DNA of 37,185 nucleotides from Lactococcus cremoris subsp. cremoris NBRC 100676 (lineage in GTDB: Bacteria > Bacillota > Bacilli > Lactobacillales > Streptococcaceae), in contig NZ_BCVK01000020.1 of assembly GCF_001591705.1 (NCBI RefSeq), positions 1 to 37,185 of the forward strand. The letters are read 5' to 3'. The number at the start of each line of letters is the position of its first letter. Position 1 is the first letter of the stretch. Both the position numbers and the translations under genes were made by a program. Below, one piece after another: positions 28,620-36,692 of the stretch. A model generated the notes under the pieces. The model was not told the DNA's origin, made no database searches, and was given only the letters and a program-made list of their open reading frames with translations.

Positions 28620-28662
28620 TTTTGCACATTGTTCCATTTAAAAAATGGTATAATCTGCAAAA
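28620..28662 (+). promoter_or_regulatory. tenA promoter with nested dyads
   Basis: The extended -10 TGGTATAAT (TATAAT 28649-28654) is embedded in TTTTGCA (28620-28626)...TGCAAAA (28656-28662), with CCATTT-aaa-AAATGG inside. Another TATAAT lies at 28608-28613. No TPP riboswitch sequence is seen between here and tenA. Confidence 0.5.
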
Positions 28663-28715
28663 CTGTTATATATAAAATACTTTTTAACTTATGGAAAACT
28701 TTAAGGAAAATGAAA

Positions 28716-29372
28716 ATGTTATTTACTGAATTAGCAAGAGAAAAGTCAGCAAAATATTGGGAAATGAGTTTTGAACACCCTTTTATCGAAGGTTTAGTGA
28801 CGGGGAACTTATCTTCTGATGTTTTCCGATATTACTTACTTCAAGATCGCTATTATTTAGAGCACTTTAGTAAGCTCTATCTTTATATTGCGGAAAAAAC
28901 TGAGGATAAAATGATTCGAGAACATTTAAAATTAAATGCAGAAGAATTAAAAGAAGGTGAAATATTCATTCGAGAAGGTTTTTTTAGGGACTTAGACATT
29001 ACCGAGCAAGAAATTTCAGAAACCGCTATTGCTCCAACTGCTTATCATTATGTTTCTCATATGTATCGTCAGCTCGTTGATGGTACGGTTAATACGGCTA
29101 TTGCTGGAATGTTGCCTTGCGCTTGGCTTTATCATGAGATTGGACTTCGTTTGATTGATAGGGGTTCTTCTAACGCCTTATACCAACGATGGATTGAAAC
29201 ATACGCGAGTGAAGAGGCTGCGGCACAAATCGAAAAAGAGTGTGCCATTATCAATCAACTTTATCAAGAAAGTAATGAGTCAGAACGTGAAAAAATGCTT
29301 GAAGCTTTTGTGATTAGCAGTAAGATGGAATACGAATTTTGGGAAATGTCGATGAACTTAGAAAAATGGTAA
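28716..29372 (+). CDS. tenA: Aminopyrimidine aminohydrolase / thiaminase II TenA
   Basis: TenA enzyme that hydrolyses aminopyrimidines from degraded thiamine so that HMP can be salvaged, 218 aa. The key residues line up with Bacillus TenA numbering: D44 (LLQDRYYL), C135 (MLPCAWLYHEIG) and E205 (SSKMEYEFWEMS). The start is the second of two close ATGs (28716), 8 bases after AAGGA; the frame is open further upstream but without start signals. No other thi genes adjoin and there is no TPP riboswitch, so it appears to be a lone salvage gene with its own promoter. TenA-like proteins without this activity exist, but the active-site set here is complete. Confidence 0.93.
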   Translation: MLFTELAREKSAKYWEMSFEHPFIEGLVTGNLSSDVFRYYLLQDRYYLEHFSKLYLYIAEKTEDKMIREHLKLNAEELKEGEIFIREGFFRDLDITEQEISETAIAPTAYHYVSHMYRQLVDGTVNTAIAGMLPCAWLYHEIGLRLIDRGSSNALYQRWIETYASEEAAAQIEKECAIINQLYQESNESEREKMLEAFVISSKMEYEFWEMSMNLEKW

Positions 29373-29447
29373 TTTTTCGGGAATAAGTGAGAAATATCGA
29401 TATGACTTATAATGTAAAAAAAACATTAATTTTATTTCAGTTATTTC

Positions 29448-29476
29448 TTGCAAACGGATACACAAAATGTTAGAAT
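29448..29476 (+). promoter_or_regulatory. Promoter of the sRNA candidate with overlapping cre site
   Basis: TTGCAA (29448-29453), 17-bp spacer, TAGAAT (29471-29476) with TG one base upstream. The -35 is part of TTGCAAACGGATACA (29448-29462), which fits the CcpA cre consensus WTGNAANCGNWNNCW at every position. A second cre-like palindrome, GGAAAACGTTTACC, lies at 29492-29505, just after the predicted start. Confidence 0.65.
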
Positions 29477-29482
29477 ATGTTT

Positions 29483-29585
29483 ATCCTTATAGGAAAACGT
29501 TTACCTTTAAGTCATGGTTACGTTACTAAGCTATAGCGAGTAGCTTAATTTCTTTCAGATCCCTCCTAGTCAGGGGGATTTTTTA
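29483..29585 (+). ncRNA. Candidate small regulatory RNA, CcpA-linked, with an anti-Shine-Dalgarno segment in its terminator
   Basis: A predicted transcript of about 100 nt runs from the promoter at 29448-29476 to an intrinsic terminator, inside the 387-bp gap between tenA and the transporter at 29760. It has a hairpin TAAGCTA-tagcgag-TAGCTTA (29527-29547) and a terminator hairpin ATCCCTC (29559-29565), loop CTAGTCA, GGGGGAT (29573-29579), T run. The 5' arm plus loop reads CCCTCCTAG, complementary to AGGAGGG ribosome-binding sites. No reading frame with a ribosome-binding site is present. The transporter has its own promoter further on, so this is not simply its leader. CcpA-regulated sRNAs are known in Lactococcus; whether this is one of them cannot be told here. 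Confidence 0.6.
29559..29585 (+). terminator. Terminator of the sRNA candidate
   Basis: ATCCCTC/GGGGGAT stem of 7 pairs (one U-G), 7-nt loop, then six T. Confidence 0.8.
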
Positions 29586-29653
29586 TTTTGTGAAATATAA
29601 AATTTTAAGATGATTATCTCGTCAAAATAATGAATCTATTGAGTCAAGATGTT

Positions 29654-29718
29654 CACTTGAAAATAATTCGCTTTTAAGTGAGAAAAAGCTTGTCACTGTT
29701 ATCTTTAGATGTTATAAT
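29654..29718 (+). promoter_or_regulatory. Promoter of the ion transporter, with upstream dyad
   Basis: TTGTCA (29690-29695), 17-bp spacer, TATAAT (29713-29718). Immediately upstream, CACTTGAAAA (29654-29663) and TTTTAAGTG (29672-29680) form an inverted repeat with one bulge, a possible operator. Confidence 0.7.
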
Positions 29719-29759
29719 TTATTGTGGTGCAAAATTTTATATGCTAGTTAGGAGAAGTA

Positions 29760-30938
29760 GTGGAACATTCAGCTACTCAGCGCGAATCCCAAAAAATCTG
29801 GACGGCCATTAAAAACTGGTTTCTAGTGGACAAAGTTTTTCTGATTTCGTTTATTATTGCAATTATTGCCATTAGTTTGGGTGGAGTGACAACTCGTTTT
29901 TTCAATTATCATGTCATTGTTACGGTTTCAGGATTGATGCTTGTCATTGGTGGTTTTAAGGAAACAGGATTGTTACAGTATTTGGGACAGACCTTAGTCA
30001 AAAGAAGTACAACAACGCGTCAGCTTGTTCGATTTACGACGCTACTTACCTTCTTTTTAGCCGTTTTTTTTACAAACGATTTAACAATTTTGACGGTTTT
30101 ACCGCTCTATTTAGCGATTACTAAAGAAATTAAAAATCGAAAATCAGTTTATATTGGGGCAGCTTTAATTGTTCCAGCTTGTCATATCGGTTCTGCCTTG
30201 CTTCCGCAAGGAAATCCGCATAATCTCTATCTTTATTCGTTTTATAAGGTAGCGGCACATCATGGTGGTGTTCCTCTGACAAATTTAGACTTTTTCAAAG
30301 GAACTGGGGCTTTATGGATTTTAGGTTTATTGATTTTGATGATTGCTTGTCAATTCATCGATAATGAGCCTTTGGTTATTGAAACTAAAGTGAATCAATT
30401 TAATAAAGTTGAAACTTCTATCTTCGTTGTTTTGATGTTGTTAATGGCAGCTTCTGTTTTTGGTTATGTGAATTTTTATCTTGCTGGAGCAGTCGTTGCT
30501 CTAGTTGTGCTAATTTATCGTCCGCGACTTTTTAAAGGAATTGATTATCATCTTTTATTTACTTTTATCTTTTTCTTTTTGATTGTGGGTAATATCGCTA
30601 ATATTCATGTGTTGACTGATTTTATCAGTAATACCTTAGTTGGACCACAGGCTTCTTTTTTAGGAACCGTGATTATGAGCCAGTTTATTTCTAATATTGC
30701 GGCCCCCATCTTGATTTCGCCATTTACTCCCCATGCTGTTTCTTTGGTCCTTGGAGCTGATATTGGTGGGATTGGAACAATTGTTTCCTCTATGGCAACA
30801 CTGATTGCTTATAAGGTGATTCGGATGAATGCGCGGGGCGAAACACGTGGTTTCGTAAAATATTTTACAATTGTCAATGCCGGATTTGTCCTAATTTTAA
30901 CACTGATTGGTTTGATTATTGTGACACTTGTTGGTTAA
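29760..30938 (+). CDS. ArsB/NhaD/CitMHS-superfamily (YbiR-like) ion transporter
   Basis: Membrane protein of 392 aa with about 10-11 transmembrane segments belonging to the IT superfamily (arsenite, Na+/H+ and di/tricarboxylate transporters). Recognisable blocks are the two pseudo-repeated re-entrant regions: FFTNDLTILTVLPLYLAI with LLPQGNPHNLYLY in the first half, and MSQFISNIAAPILISPF with LGADIGGIGTIVSSMATLIA in the second. The substrate is not determined by these motifs; YbiR of E. coli is the nearest relative I recognise. The start is GTG 29760 behind AGGAG. It is monocistronic, with its own promoter and terminator. Confidence 0.85.
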   Translation: MEHSATQRESQKIWTAIKNWFLVDKVFLISFIIAIIAISLGGVTTRFFNYHVIVTVSGLMLVIGGFKETGLLQYLGQTLVKRSTTTRQLVRFTTLLTFFLAVFFTNDLTILTVLPLYLAITKEIKNRKSVYIGAALIVPACHIGSALLPQGNPHNLYLYSFYKVAAHHGGVPLTNLDFFKGTGALWILGLLILMIACQFIDNEPLVIETKVNQFNKVETSIFVVLMLLMAASVFGYVNFYLAGAVVALVVLIYRPRLFKGIDYHLLFTFIFFFLIVGNIANIHVLTDFISNTLVGPQASFLGTVIMSQFISNIAAPILISPFTPHAVSLVLGADIGGIGTIVSSMATLIAYKVIRMNARGETRGFVKYFTIVNAGFVLILTLIGLIIVTLVG

Positions 30939-30943
30939 AATGT

Positions 30944-30969
30944 AAAAGTTGGACTTTCCAACTTTTTTT
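30944..30969 (+). terminator. Terminator of the ion transporter
   Basis: AAAAGTTGGA, loop CTT, TCCAACTTTT and more T. A degenerate dispersed-repeat copy (AAAAGTTACTGACA...AGTcACTTTT) follows at 30985-31016. Confidence 0.88.
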
Positions 30970-31056
30970 ATTTTTCAAAAAATTAAAAGTTACTGACAGG
31001 TCTCGTAGTCACTTTTATTTATTTTTAAGATTTATTATCTAGCGATGTGAGAAGTT

Positions 31057-31085
31057 CTGTCATTAGTTAATAATTGGTGTATAAT
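31057..31085 (+). promoter_or_regulatory. Promoter of the acetyltransferase gene
   Basis: CTGTCA (31057-31062), 17-bp spacer, TATAAT (31080-31085), 25 bases before the start codon. Confidence 0.6.
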
Positions 31086-31110
31086 AGATAAAAACTATAA
31101 AGGGGATAAG

Positions 31111-31671
31111 ATGGAGTTTAGACTAGCAAAAAAAGCTGATGCTCAGCGACTTTTAGAGATTTATAGACCATATGTTGAAAAAATAGCCATTACTTTTGAG
31201 TACGAAGTGCCCACACTAGAAGAATTTGAAAATCGAATTGAAAAAATTGGGAGTCAATTTCCATATCTTTTAGCGATTGAAAATGGTAAAATCATTGGTT
31301 ATGCCTATGCAGGGGCCTACCGTGAACGGGCGGCTTATGATTGGGTGGTCGAATTATCAATTTATTTAGATGAAAAAGAGCGACAACATGGAGCTGGAAG
31401 TGTCCTTTATCAAAAGTTACTGACAGCCTTAGCGGCACTCAATTATCAGCGGGCCTATGCTTGTATCACTTATCCAAATCCTGCTAGTGTCGCTTTCCAT
31501 GAGAAATTTGGATTTCAACAAATTGGACTTTTCCCCAAGGCTGGTTATAAGTTTGAACAATGGTATGGAATTGTTTGGTTAGAATTAGCACTACAAAAAT
31601 CTGACGAGATAAAGGCTACAAAATTACTGACAGATTTATCAGAAGAGGAAATAAAAAAAATCTTGGAATAA
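31111..31671 (+). CDS. GNAT-family N-acetyltransferase (phosphinothricin acetyltransferase-like)
   Basis: Acetyl-CoA-dependent N-acetyltransferase of 186 aa. FRLAKKADAQRLLEIYRPYV opens the fold; FEYEVPTLEEFENRI and IGYAYAGAYRERAAYDWVVE are the PAT/YncA substrate region; VELSIYLDEKERQHGAGSVL contains the acetyl-CoA pyrophosphate loop (R/QxxGxG/S); CITYPNPASVAFHEKFGF is the usual last strand. Members acetylate phosphinothricin, methionine sulfoximine or other amino compounds, and the sequence alone does not settle the substrate. A tail of about 25 residues extends beyond the common domain. Two TTACTGACA repeat cores lie within the gene (31417 and 31624). Start ATG after AGGGG. Confidence 0.88.
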   Translation: MEFRLAKKADAQRLLEIYRPYVEKIAITFEYEVPTLEEFENRIEKIGSQFPYLLAIENGKIIGYAYAGAYRERAAYDWVVELSIYLDEKERQHGAGSVLYQKLLTALAALNYQRAYACITYPNPASVAFHEKFGFQQIGLFPKAGYKFEQWYGIVWLELALQKSDEIKATKLLTDLSEEEIKKILE

Positions 31672-31688
31672 TGACCAAGGTTTTTTTA
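31653..31688 (+). terminator. Terminator overlapping the end of the acetyltransferase gene
   Basis: AAAAAAATCTTGG and CCAAGGTTTTTTT pair (one U-G) around the stop codon at 31669-31671, so the last codons form the 5' arm. Confidence 0.75.
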
Positions 31689-31786
31689 TTATATAAATTA
31701 TAAAAGAAGTAAAACATTTTGCCTTTTGTAAGAAAATATTAAAATAAAATTAAATAAAATAAATATAAATTAGAAAGGAAGAAAAA

Positions 31787-32185
31787 ATGAACAAATTTAT
31801 CTGGTCCATTTTTATCCCAATCCTGATTTTTGCAGGACTACTGACCCTTCTGGGCTTTCTCTTAGAAACTCAGCACTTTTACTGGCTTCAAACTATTGAG
31901 CTCATTTATCTTTTTGGAAGTCTGCTCATTTCTTTTACTAGTTTTCGTATCTGGAGACTTGGCATAAAAATTCGGAGAATGAAAATATTAAAAGTATTAT
32001 GGCTTTTTCTAAGTTTTGTATTTTTACTTGACTTAATTAATACTGGAGTCTATATAGCACAGGGGCGTGGCTTACTTTGGGGAATGAGTAATTATAATTC
32101 GGCTCTTCCGGCTTTCTTGGCTAGTCTGCTACTTTTAGTCTTGTGTTTTAATGGGGTGAGAAATCAAATGAAAACGGTAAAATAA
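31787..32185 (+). CDS. Small membrane protein of unknown function
   Basis: A 132-aa protein with four predicted transmembrane helices: about residues 5-25 (FIWSIFIPILIFAGLLTLLG), 33-52, 66-88 (ILKVLWLFLSFVFLLDLINT) and 104-124 (LPAFLASLLLLVLCF). Short basic loops lie between them (RIWRLGIKIRRMK). I recognise no family. The start ATG follows AAAGGAAG at good spacing, which supports real translation. It stands alone between two terminator-like hairpins; no neighbour explains its role. Confidence 0.75.
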   Translation: MNKFIWSIFIPILIFAGLLTLLGFLLETQHFYWLQTIELIYLFGSLLISFTSFRIWRLGIKIRRMKILKVLWLFLSFVFLLDLINTGVYIAQGRGLLWGMSNYNSALPAFLASLLLLVLCFNGVRNQMKTVK

Positions 32186-32186
32186 A

Positions 32187-32213
32187 AAGACAAAATTAAT
32201 AAATTTTTGTCTT
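32187..32213 (+). terminator. Weak terminator-like hairpin
   Basis: AAGACAAAA (32187-32195) and TTTTGTCTT (32205-32213) form a 9-bp stem, but the T-run afterwards is short (TTACCTATT). Confidence 0.45.
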
Positions 32214-32252
32214 ACCTATTCAAAGAAAAGTAGGTGAAAAGTGAAAATAAAA

Positions 32253-32261
32253 TGATATAAT
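32253..32261 (+). promoter_or_regulatory. Extended -10 promoter of the exporter operon
   Basis: TGATATAAT (TATAAT 32256-32261), 30 bases before the ATP-binding protein gene; no clear -35. Confidence 0.5.
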
Positions 32262-32290
32262 TAGAAAAAAAGGGAAGTGTAAGGAAAATT

Positions 32291-33223
32291 ATGACATTAA
32301 AGATTGACAAAGTTCGCAAAAGCTTTGGAGACAAAATTGCTGTTGACAATCTCAATATGGTGGTTAAACCAGGCGAAGTTATGGGCTTAATTGGTCAAAA
32401 TGGTGCAGGTAAAACAACAACTTTTCGGATGATTCTTAATTTTATATCAGCTGACCAAGGAAGAATTACTTGGAAAGATGGCCCGATAAATCAAGAAATT
32501 AAACAAAAAATTGGTTTTTTACCCGAAGAGCGAGGTCTCTATCAAAAAATGACGGTAGAGGATCAAATCCTTTATTTTGCCGAACTACATGGGATGAAAC
32601 GGGCAGATGCACGTCTAAAACTTCAAGATTGGATGAAACGCTTAGAAGTTGTTGGAAAACCAATGGATAAAGTTCAGACGCTCTCAAAAGGGAATGCCCA
32701 AAAAATTCAATTTATCGCAACCTTGATTCATGAACCTGAATTTTTGATTTTAGACGAACCATTCACAGGACTTGATCCTGTAAATACAGAACTTTTGCGA
32801 AATGAAATTAAGCGAAGTCGTGATAAGGGAGCAGCAGTTATTTTCTCTAATCATAATATGAGTGATGTTGAGCTCTTATCTGACCACTTGCTGATGCTAA
32901 AAGGTGGGCAAACGATATTGAATGGTACAGTTGAAGATATCAGAGCTTCTTATGGTCGGACCCGTGTTTATTTGGAGTCGGACCTATCAAATGATGAACT
33001 CTCCTTGATTTCAGGAGTTGAGTCAATTGAAAAAAGAGGGAGTGGCCGTTCGATTAAAATTTCTGAAGCAAATGTTGGTCGTGAAATTTTTCAAAAAGTA
33101 GCCAAAGATGGCTATGTTCAAGCCTTTGTTCAATCCCCTCCCTCCCTTGATGAAATTTTCCGAATGGAAGTGGCTGAGCATGATCAAGAAGACCTAAGCG
33201 CGAAAAGTGGGGTGGCGAAATGA
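32291..33223 (+). CDS. ABC exporter ATP-binding protein (YhaQ/NatA-like)
   Basis: ATPase of an ABC-2-type exporter, 310 aa. Walker A is GQNGAGKTT, the signature is the variant LSKGNAQK, Walker B is FLILDEPFTGLDPV, and the H-loop is in IFSNHNMSDVE. The 80 or so residues after the ATPase domain (from about 225) form the C-terminal regulatory tail common in the NatA/YhaQ group. Start ATG after AAGGAAAA. Its stop overlaps the permease start by four bases (ATGA). In Bacillus related pairs extrude sodium or act in stress response; the substrate here is unknown. Confidence 0.9.
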   Translation: MTLKIDKVRKSFGDKIAVDNLNMVVKPGEVMGLIGQNGAGKTTTFRMILNFISADQGRITWKDGPINQEIKQKIGFLPEERGLYQKMTVEDQILYFAELHGMKRADARLKLQDWMKRLEVVGKPMDKVQTLSKGNAQKIQFIATLIHEPEFLILDEPFTGLDPVNTELLRNEIKRSRDKGAAVIFSNHNMSDVELLSDHLLMLKGGQTILNGTVEDIRASYGRTRVYLESDLSNDELSLISGVESIEKRGSGRSIKISEANVGREIFQKVAKDGYVQAFVQSPPSLDEIFRMEVAEHDQEDLSAKSGVAK

Positions 33224-34581
33224 AAAATCAAACTTGGCTTGTTGCAAAAAATATTTATCGTAGTCGCATCAAAGGAGTTGGTTTTTGGGCTCTCGTTCTT
33301 TCTCCTTTTTTATTAGGAGCAGTCTACTTAGTTATTGGTTTGGTCATCAGTAGCGGGGCCAATCAAACCCCACAATTGGCGGTCGTGGATAATCCTGCTT
33401 TAACTCAAATTCTTTCTAAAAATGAGAGTTTAAAAGCTGATATTAAAAATGAATCTTCTTTAAAGGAGGCTAAAAATGAGCTTTCTGAAGGGAGGATTGA
33501 TGGGTTTTTGACTGTTGAAGATGGGGCTTACACCATTGTTACGGACAATAAATCAAGTGTCAAATTTGACCAAACAAGTTTTCAAGCAGCACTAACTCAA
33601 GTTAATATATCAAAGACAGCTCAGCGTTTAAATCTATCTGCGGCTGATGTTCAAGAATTGCTCAGTCCAGCTAAATTTACGATGAAAACTCAGACAAGTT
33701 CTGGGCAAAAATCAACAGGAAATTCTCAGACTGGGGCAAATATTGCCATTGGTTCAATTGCTTCGATTTTAATTTTCACATTGATGATGATGTATGTGGG
33801 AATTATAGGGCAAGAAATTGGTAATGAGAAATCAAGCCGGATTATGGAGACTTTACTTGCGGCAACAAGCTCAAATGTGCAGTATTATGGGAAAATTATC
33901 GGTGTTATTTTACTTCTGACCACTCAGCTTGGAATTTACGTTCTCGGATTTGGAGTTGCTTATCCATTCATCAGAAATTTAGACCAAATCAAAGCAATTG
34001 GTGAAATGCTTTCAGGCATTACCTTTGGTTTTGGAATTTATTTAGTCGCGATGTCATTGGTTGGAATTTTGGGTTATCTTATTCTTGCTTCAATTGTGGC
34101 TTCTTTAGTGAATGAACAAGCCCAAGTTCAACAAGCTACTCAGCCAATTGCCTTTTTAGCGATGATTGGATACATTGGTGGTATTGCAGGCTCAACTGTA
34201 CCTGGAAATATTGTTTTAAAAGTGCTTAGTTTTATACCTTTTATTAGTCCAACTTTGATGACTAGTCGTTTAGCCATCCAATACTCAACCACTACAGAAG
34301 CCTGGATTGCTCTTGGCTTACAGTTACTAGCCAATCTGGCAATAGCTAAGGCTGGAGAGAAAATTTATGCGCGTAATGTGCTTTCTTATAGCGATGAGAA
34401 GATTATGAGTCAACTCTTTAAAGGACTGACAGGAAGACAGGCAAAGCGAAAAAATGCTGACAAAGTGGTCAGTGAAAATGGAGAAAAGAAAAATCCTTGG
34501 CGACGCAATTCACCATTAAGACTGGCTCTTGTTATCTTAATTATTCTAATTATCTTGGCTTACCGGTTCATTTTTAAATAA
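33220..34581 (+). CDS. ABC exporter permease (YhaP/NatB-like, ABC-2 type)
   Basis: Membrane subunit of the preceding exporter, 453 aa. One N-terminal helix (LVLSPFLLGAVYLVIGLVIS, about 25-45) is followed by an extracytoplasmic domain of about 130 residues (TPQLAVVDNPALTQIL onward), then a block of five or so helices containing IIGQEIGNEKSSRIMETLLA, the ABC-2 signature near residue 200, and a last helix at the C-terminus after a basic stretch (GRQAKRKNADK). The gene overlaps the ATPase gene by ATGA, implying a fixed ratio. A terminator follows before comEA. Confidence 0.9.
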   Translation: MKNQTWLVAKNIYRSRIKGVGFWALVLSPFLLGAVYLVIGLVISSGANQTPQLAVVDNPALTQILSKNESLKADIKNESSLKEAKNELSEGRIDGFLTVEDGAYTIVTDNKSSVKFDQTSFQAALTQVNISKTAQRLNLSAADVQELLSPAKFTMKTQTSSGQKSTGNSQTGANIAIGSIASILIFTLMMMYVGIIGQEIGNEKSSRIMETLLAATSSNVQYYGKIIGVILLLTTQLGIYVLGFGVAYPFIRNLDQIKAIGEMLSGITFGFGIYLVAMSLVGILGYLILASIVASLVNEQAQVQQATQPIAFLAMIGYIGGIAGSTVPGNIVLKVLSFIPFISPTLMTSRLAIQYSTTTEAWIALGLQLLANLAIAKAGEKIYARNVLSYSDEKIMSQLFKGLTGRQAKRKNADKVVSENGEKKNPWRRNSPLRLALVILIILIILAYRFIFK

Positions 34582-34596
34582 AAACATTAATAATTT

Positions 34597-34626
34597 AACT
34601 CTTGGAAACTTTTCAAGAGTTTTTTC
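34597..34626 (+). terminator. Terminator of the exporter operon
   Basis: AACTCTTG (34597-34604), 9-nt loop, CAAGAGTT (34614-34621), T run to 34625. The T run leads into TTCGTATA before comEA. Confidence 0.85.
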
Positions 34627-34638
34627 GTATATAAAAGT

Positions 34639-35293
34639 ATGGAAAAAATTTTAGATAAATTAAAAGAATACTGGAAAATAATGCTTTTAGTTGTTTGTGC
34701 ACTTATTGCTGGTGGAATTTTTATATATTTTCACCAATTCACCAAAGCAAGCTGAAAATCTGTCAGTAGAAAATTTGAGCTCTAGTTCTACCAAAAGCTC
34801 TGTCAGTAAATTTAATAGCAGCAGTGAAAAAAATAAAAACGAAATTATGGTTGATTTGAAAGGAGCGGTTGCAAAACCTAATGTATACCAAATTTCGTCA
34901 GATGAGCGCCTTGTTGATTTAATTAGGCAAGCGGGAGGATTTACTGACCAAGCAGACCAAAAATCAATCAATCTGTCAGCGAAACTTAAAGATGAAGAAG
35001 TGATTTATGTACCAAAACTTGGGGAAAGTTCAAGTTCAGAAAGTACTGACAGTCCTATTAGCAGCTCTGTCAGTAATCAAGTTTCAACGACAAGTGGTCC
35101 AAAAATAAATATCAATAAAGCAGACCTGACAGAATTACAAAAACTGACTGGAATTGGTCAAAAAAAAGCGCAAGATATTATTGATTTTCGCATGAAAAAT
35201 GGTGACTTTAAATCAATAGAGGATTTGGGTAAAGTATCTGGCTTTGGGGATAAAACATTAGAAAAATTGAAAGATGAGATTTCTATTGATTAA
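34639..35293 (+). pseudogene. comEA: Competence protein ComEA, frameshifted in the membrane anchor
   Basis: DNA receptor for natural transformation. The ATG at 34639 gives MEKILDKLKEYWKIMLLVVC and ALIAGGIFIYF, a cytoplasmic start plus transmembrane anchor, then goes out of frame and stops at TGA 34753. The next frame carries the rest: a SLBB-like domain (VDLKGAVAKPNVYQISSDER, then LVDLIRQAGG) and the C-terminal helix-hairpin-helix DNA-binding pair (INKADLTELQKLTGIGQKKA, then DLGKVSGFGDKTLEKL). Removing one T from the TTTT at 34728-34731 joins them as IYFTNSPKQAEN, giving 217 aa, the normal size. The receptor part without its anchor would not be surface-bound. Four ACTGACA/TGTCAGT cores occur in this gene. 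comEC overlaps the end by 20 bases. Confidence 0.88.
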
Positions 35294-36692
35294 ATTTCCC
35301 CTGATTTTTCTAACTTATCTTGTTGTGCTACTTTATTTTTGTATCTTTACTTACAATTTACCCTTGCTTATTTTATTTATTTGCTCAATTTTACTAGCTT
35401 TATTCAGAAAATATTATCTAATGATTCCGATATTAATTGTTTTTGCTGTATTTTTTCTGTTAATCAATAGTCTTAGTATTAGGGATAATGAAAATCAACC
35501 AAAAAATCTCTCAAAAATTGAATTAATTCCAGATACAATCCAAGTCAATGGTGATTTATTGAGTTTTCAGGGGAGAATGAATGGACAAAAATATCAAGTC
35601 TATGACACATTGAAAAGTCTAAAAGAGAAAGGGTTTTATCAGAACTTAAGTCAAAATTGTCAGTTAAGTTTCACAGGAAACCTTGAAATACCAGAAACTC
35701 AGCGAAATTTTAATGGTTTTGATGACCAAAAATATTTAACTAGTCAAAATATCTATCGACAGATTACCATCCAACAAATTACAAATGTGGAAATAAAAAA
35801 GAATTTTGACCTTCATACTTTAAGGCGAAAGGCAATTGTTTGGACACAAAATCATTTTCCAAAACCGATGAGTGACTATATGACGGGTTTGCTTTTTGGC
35901 TTTTTAAGTAAGGATTTTAATCAGATGAGCGATATTTACAGCTCTTTAGGAATTATTCATCTTTTTGCTCTATCAGGAATGCAAGTAAATTTTTTTATTG
36001 ATTGGTTTCGTAAAATACTTCTTCGCATGGGACTGACGAGAGAAAGAGTGAATCTTGTTCAAATTCCATTTTCTATTTTTTATGCTTTTATGACGGGATT
36101 ATCGGTTTCAGTTTTAAGAGCCCTTTTTCAAAAAAATATTCGTCTGACTTCTTTGGATAATATCGCAGTTACGACATTAGTTTTGATGCTCATAAGTCCA
36201 AAATTTTTACTGACGACTGGTGGTCAGCTTACCTTGTTTTATGCTTTTGTCATTTCGATGCTTAATCATCCTTTTTCTAATTTAAATGGATTGAAAAAAG
36301 TGCTGACAGAATCATCAGTCCTTTCACTTTGTGTTCTTCCGTTACTCATCTTTGATTTCCATATTTTTCAGCCTCTTTCAATATTATTAACAATTATATT
36401 TGGTTTTCTTTTTGATTTTATGTTGCTCCCGCTGCTTTTATGCTGTTTTCTTATATCATTTTTGGGATTTTCGCTCAATTTAAATTATATTTTTCAAATT
36501 CTAGAATGGCTAGTTTATAAAGTTGATTTACCCTTACATTACCCCTTTGTTTTGGGGAAACCTAGTTCACTCGAATTAATTATTCTATTTGTGTTAATTG
36601 GTTTATTCGTAGATTCATTTTCTCATAAAAAAAGGAGATTTTTTTTAATTGGATTTATATTTTTATTTTTTTCATCACTAAAAATCCAATGA
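35274..36692 (+). pseudogene. comEC: Competence DNA channel ComEC, membrane part (frameshifted from its C-terminal domain)
   Basis: Channel for uptake of single-stranded DNA. This 472-codon frame holds the N-terminal helices, the soluble OB-like domain (about residues 80-170) and the competence domain with MTGLLFGFLSKDF, then SLGIIHLFALSGMQVNFF, and many helices. It ends at TGA 36690-36692 after SSLKIQ. The metallo-beta-lactamase-like domain follows one base out of phase. Adding one A to the AAAAA at 36680-36684 would read SSLKNPMRASITAVDIGQGD, the normal junction. Start ATG 35274 overlaps comEA. As read, only the membrane part would be made. Confidence 0.88.

Noticed and set aside
28498-28715. 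TPP riboswitch upstream of tenA
   Set aside because: No CTGAGA or ACCTGATCTGG-type conserved segments; only promoter elements and dyads are seen.
29440-29600. yybP-ykoY (manganese), fluoride or other known riboswitch before the ion transporter
   Set aside because: None of the conserved sequence of those classes is present, and the transporter has its own promoter after the terminator, so the element is better read as an independent RNA.
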